Part shown: in pieces, positions 61,539 to 64,000 of the stretch | How positions within the stretch are numbered: position 1 is the stretch's first letter | Layout of the letters: each line of letters starts with the position of its first letter | Assembly: GCF_037137075.1 (NCBI RefSeq) | Contig: NZ_JBBBNV010000011.1 | Coordinates: forward strand, 85,951-149,950 | Direction of reading: 5' to 3' | Source of the DNA: JBBBNV01 sp037137075 | GTDB taxonomy: Bacteria > Bacillota > Bacilli > Paenibacillales > NBRC-103111 | Length of the DNA: 64,000 nt | Notes under the pieces: model-generated | The model's input: only the letters and a program-made list of their open reading frames with translations | Told to the model about the DNA's origin: nothing | Databases searched by the model: none | Made by a program: the position numbers and the translations under genes

Positions 61539-61839
61539 GATTTCGCTCACATTCCACAGCAGCAAACTTCTCACCCAGAAGAGCGAATTGCTCTTCCAGC
61601 TTGTCATATACTTCCGAAGATAAATTCACCTTCAATGCACGGTCCAGCGATTTTTGCTTTTTGGCCCGGCGCAGACTTTCCAAACTTCCGCACATGTAAG
61701 CGCCGCGTCCGTTTTTCTTTCCGCTCAGGTCCAGCTCGACCTCGCCTTCAGGCGTCCGGACAACCCGGACCATTTCTTTCTTGGACAGCATCTTCTGGCA
61801 AACAATGCATTTACGCTGCGGCACCTTCCGCACTTTCAT
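61528..61839 (-). CDS. ylxR: YlxR-family nucleic acid-binding protein
   Basis: The 103-residue protein has QRKCIVCQKMLSKKEMVRVV and NGRGAYMCG, the YlxR hallmarks with Cys pairs. The family is linked to RNase P or to transcription regulation in recent work; its exact role is uncertain. The ATG at 61839 (MKVRKVPQRKC) follows AGGTGG. It lies between nusA and ylxQ. Confidence 0.92.
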   Translation of the reverse strand: MKVRKVPQRKCIVCQKMLSKKEMVRVVRTPEGEVELDLSGKKNGRGAYMCGSLESLRRAKKQKSLDRALKVNLSSEVYDKLEEQFALLGEKFAAVECERNHES

Positions 61840-61874
61840 TAGCACATCACCACCTGGCAGCATTCACAGCCTGA

Positions 61875-62972
61875 CTATTCCAGGCTAACCGAATCTTGTT
61901 TCATCTCTTCTGTATATGTCTTCTCGCGGCCGAACTCCTGCTCCGCCTGCGTCTCGCTCTTAATGTCAATTTTCCAGCCGGTTAGCTTGGCAGCCAAACG
62001 GGCATTCTGGCCCTTAATGCCAATCGCCAGGGAAAGCTGATAATCCGGTACGATGACCCGGGCCATTTTCTCGCTTTCAAACACGTCGACCTCCAGCACC
62101 TTGGAAGGGCTGAGCGCATTCGCCACATACTCTTCCACACTTTCGGACCAACGAACGATGTCGATCTTCTCCCCGCGCAGCTCAGTGACAATCGTCTGAA
62201 CACGCGTACCCTTGGGACCGACACAGGAACCGACCGGGTCCACTTCGGGGTTACGGGAATAAACGGCAATTTTGGAGCGGAAGCCGGCCTCGCGGGCCAC
62301 TGAACGAATCTCGACCACACCGTCAAAAATTTCCGGCACCTCAAGCTCAAACAACCGCTTCAACAGGCCCGGATGTGTGCGGGACAGCATAATTTGCGGG
62401 CCCTTTGTCGTGTTCTCGACCTTGGTAATAAAAGCCTTAATCCGATCTCCATGGCCGAATTTATCGGTTGGCATCAATTCGGTTAACGGAAGCACCGCTT
62501 CTACCTTTCCGAGGTCCAGAAACAAGCTGCGCGTGTCTTGCCGCTGCACCGTACCAGTTACGATATCTTCTTCGCGGTCAATAAACGCGTGGTAGATCAG
62601 GCCGCGTTCTGCTTCCCGGATCCGCTGCGTTACGACCTGCTTCGCCGTCTGCGCCGCAATTCGGCCGAAGTCACGCGGAGTCACTTCAATCTCAACGATA
62701 TCGTTAAGCTGGAAATTCTGGTTCAACTCCCGCGCTGCATCCAGCGAAATTTCCATCCGCGGATCGAGCACATCCTCTGTCACTGTTTTGCGGGCATATA
62801 CTTTGATTAAGCCGGTTTGCCGATTAATATCCACACGCACATTTTGGGCGGTATTAAAATTTCGTTTATAGCTGGAAATCAACGCTGCTTCAATCGCATC
62901 AATCAGAATTTCCTTGGCGATTCCCTTTTCTCGCTCAATCTCCGACAGTGCATCAATAAAATCCATGTTCAT
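61875..62972 (-). CDS. nusA: Transcription termination/antitermination protein NusA
   Basis: The 365-residue protein has the N-terminal RNAP-binding domain (MNMDFIDALSEIEREKGIAK), an S1 domain (about 135-200) and two KH domains (VDPVGSCVGPKGTRVQTIVT; LSLAIGIKGQNARLAAKLTG). No C-terminal acidic repeats, as usual in Bacillales. The ATG at 62972 is 11 bases after GGGGGA. In the same unit as rimP and infB. Confidence 0.97.
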   Translation of the reverse strand: MNMDFIDALSEIEREKGIAKEILIDAIEAALISSYKRNFNTAQNVRVDINRQTGLIKVYARKTVTEDVLDPRMEISLDAARELNQNFQLNDIVEIEVTPRDFGRIAAQTAKQVVTQRIREAERGLIYHAFIDREEDIVTGTVQRQDTRSLFLDLGKVEAVLPLTELMPTDKFGHGDRIKAFITKVENTTKGPQIMLSRTHPGLLKRLFELEVPEIFDGVVEIRSVAREAGFRSKIAVYSRNPEVDPVGSCVGPKGTRVQTIVTELRGEKIDIVRWSESVEEYVANALSPSKVLEVDVFESEKMARVIVPDYQLSLAIGIKGQNARLAAKLTGWKIDIKSETQAEQEFGREKTYTEEMKQDSVSLE

Positions 62973-63005
62973 TTGAAAACAGTTCCCCCTTTCACTAAAT
63001 CAACA

Positions 63006-63467
63006 CTAAAATACGATGGCAAGTCTGGCGCTAGCCACTTGCGGCATCCGCAGTGTATGCTTTTTTTTCGCCGTTTGGATCACGAGCGTCTCTTCTTCAT
63101 AAGACAACAACGTGCCTTCGAATTCTTTAAACCCGTCGACCGGCTCATATGTAGTTACAAACACATGTTTGCCTACGGCATTTTCATAGTCCTTCGTTTT
63201 TTTAAGCGGCCGCTCTGCCCCTGGTGAAGATACTTCCAAGAAATAGGCATCCTGGATCGGGTCCTTTTCATCCAGCTTCTCGCTCAGGAATTCGCTGATA
63301 CGTCCGCATTCATCAATATCAATGCCGCCCGGCTGCTTGTCAACGAACACGCGAAGAAACCAATTGCTCCCTTCTTTGACGTACTCCACGTCCACAAGTT
63401 CAAACCCTTCACTATCCAAAAAAGGAAGGAGCATTTCTTCGATGGTGGATTTAATGGATGCGTTCAT
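63006..63467 (-). CDS. rimP: Ribosome maturation factor RimP
   Basis: The 153-residue RimP (STIEEMLLPFLDSEGFELVD, VSSPGAERPLKKTKDYENAV) aids 30S assembly. The ATG at 63467 follows AGGAGGA; an upstream 25-residue extension crosses the leader hairpin and is rejected. It is the first gene of the operon, about 105 bases after the promoter. Confidence 0.96.
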   Translation of the reverse strand: MNASIKSTIEEMLLPFLDSEGFELVDVEYVKEGSNWFLRVFVDKQPGGIDIDECGRISEFLSEKLDEKDPIQDAYFLEVSSPGAERPLKKTKDYENAVGKHVFVTTYEPVDGFKEFEGTLLSYEEETLVIQTAKKKHTLRMPQVASARLAIVF

Positions 63468-63507
63468 CCCGATTCCTCCTAGTCCGAATCGTTGTGTGTC
63501 TGTAACA

Positions 63508-63535
63508 AAACGTAAAGAGTGGGTTTCCCCACTCT
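63508..63535 (-). terminator. Leader hairpin (attenuator-like) before rimP
   Basis: AGAGTGGG (63516-63523) pairs with CCCACTCT (63528-63535) around a four-base loop; TTTACGTTTTG follows on the minus strand. It lies between the operon promoter and rimP, so it would act inside the leader. Confidence 0.65.
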
Positions 63536-63571
63536 CCGGCATGCAGACCTATCAACATTATTACCAGAAAA

Positions 63572-63600
63572 ATTATACCATAACACTTCAGACCTTACAA
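63572..63600 (-). promoter_or_regulatory. Predicted SigA promoter of the rimP-nusA-infB operon
   Basis: Minus-strand TTGTAA, 17-base spacer, TATAAT with an extended -10 (TATGG before it). Confidence 0.75.
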
Positions 63601-63835
63601 CCTGTTTGTTCCGGGCCCTCACGGCGAAATCACGAACCCATATATTTCCTCGAAATCGTTTTTTTCTTTTTTAAAAAATCACTAGCGTTGCATAAAAAGT
63701 CGGTGGCATAGTTTTCGAATAATTCTGAACAAGGTTTTAGTTTTCATTACCAAAAAGTCGATTGCCCACCAGAAGGTAGCTCTCTGTCCATTTGGTAAAT
63801 TTATGTAGTTTCCCCTGAGTGACGGAAATACTAGC
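63601..63835. other. Gene-free region between rimP promoter and transposase-like fragment
   Basis: About 235 bases, A/T-rich near 63655-63690. It probably contains the end of the mobile element whose gene enters from the right, but no terminal inverted repeat can be named without the other end. polC, normally next to rimP, is not seen. Confidence 0.4.
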
Positions 63836-64000
63836 TCACTGTTTCTTGCGCCTACCCGCTGATTTTCGACTAGGTTTACGGTGAATTCGTTCCATCCATT
63901 GATGCATCGGTTCCCATAATAGAATTTTAAGCCAACGATAAAGCTGAAGAATACTGTGATGTGTAGCGGTGTCCAGTTTCATAAGTACGAGCAGACAAAA
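63836..64000 (-). CDS. C-terminal fragment, probable transposase
   Basis: A frame open to the window edge ends at 63836. Its last 54 residues include HHSILQLYRWLKILLWEP and end in a very basic tail (IHRKPSRKSAGRRKKQ). This resembles C-termini of IS4-type DDE transposases in Paenibacillus as I remember them, but the fragment is too short to assign. Cut by the window end. Confidence 0.4.
   Translation of the reverse strand, partial: FCLLVLMKLDTATHHSILQLYRWLKILLWEPMHQWMERIHRKPSRKSAGRRKKQ

Overview
The window looks like chromosome from an endospore-forming member of the Bacillales, most likely Paenibacillus or a close relative. It carries sporulation genes (spoVS, spoIIIE, both dipicolinate synthase subunits, a SleB-type cortex hydrolase). 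Gene order from about 14 kb to 63 kb matches the Bacillus subtilis nusA to ymcA segment, with Paenibacillus-like differences such as rimO next to pgsA and korAB between spoVS and miaB. Ribosome binding sites are strong (GGAGG type), and GTG and TTG starts are common. Nearly all genes lie on the minus strand, so the text follows them from right to left.

Right end (64.0-52.2 kb): a truncated, probably transposase, reading frame enters from the edge. Then comes the translation and RNA block rimP-nusA-ylxR-ylxQ-infB-rbfA-nrnA-truB-ribF, followed by rpsO, pnp and ylxY. The block starts from its own promoter at 63.6 kb, and its leader contains a terminator-like hairpin.

Middle (51.0-38.6 kb): an M16 peptidase, dut, dpaA-dpaB (with a SigK-type promoter), asd (one-base frameshift), dapG, dapA, RNase J, tepA, ylzJ and spoIIIE. 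This joins DAP/lysine and dipicolinate synthesis to sporulation. From 37.9 to 26.3 kb lie a SleB-like hydrolase (SigG-type promoter), the ymfF-ymfH-ymfI-ymfJ-ymfK-rodZ string, rimO-pgsA-cinA, and recA with a LexA box, followed by recX. From 25 to 14.2 kb lie an orphan half-size chromate-type transporter coupled to a ROK regulator, rny, ymdB, spoVS (SigH-type promoter), korA-korB, pduL, miaB and ricA.

Left end (14.1-0 kb) is less conserved and mixed in strand. It holds a Tat-exported phosphoesterase, a GH28 family enzyme, a glycerol-1-phosphate dehydrogenase, a copper-amine-oxidase/3D wall protein behind a c-di-AMP (ydaO-type) riboswitch, a polysaccharide deacetylase, an anchored GH26-like protein coupled to xerS, an RluA-type pseudouridine synthase, thiM, small membrane or unknown proteins, a frameshifted gene and a NUDIX enzyme.

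No tRNA, rRNA or CRISPR array was seen. No clearly new multi-gene system was found. The items most worth a second look are the c-di-AMP riboswitch, the frameshift in the normally essential asd gene, the ROK/transporter operon with a palindrome on its promoter, the 13-bp repeat array in front of recX, the His/Asp-rich tail on RicA, the glycine-rich repeat array in IF2, the nusA-operon leader hairpin and a possible small RNA near 2.2 kb.
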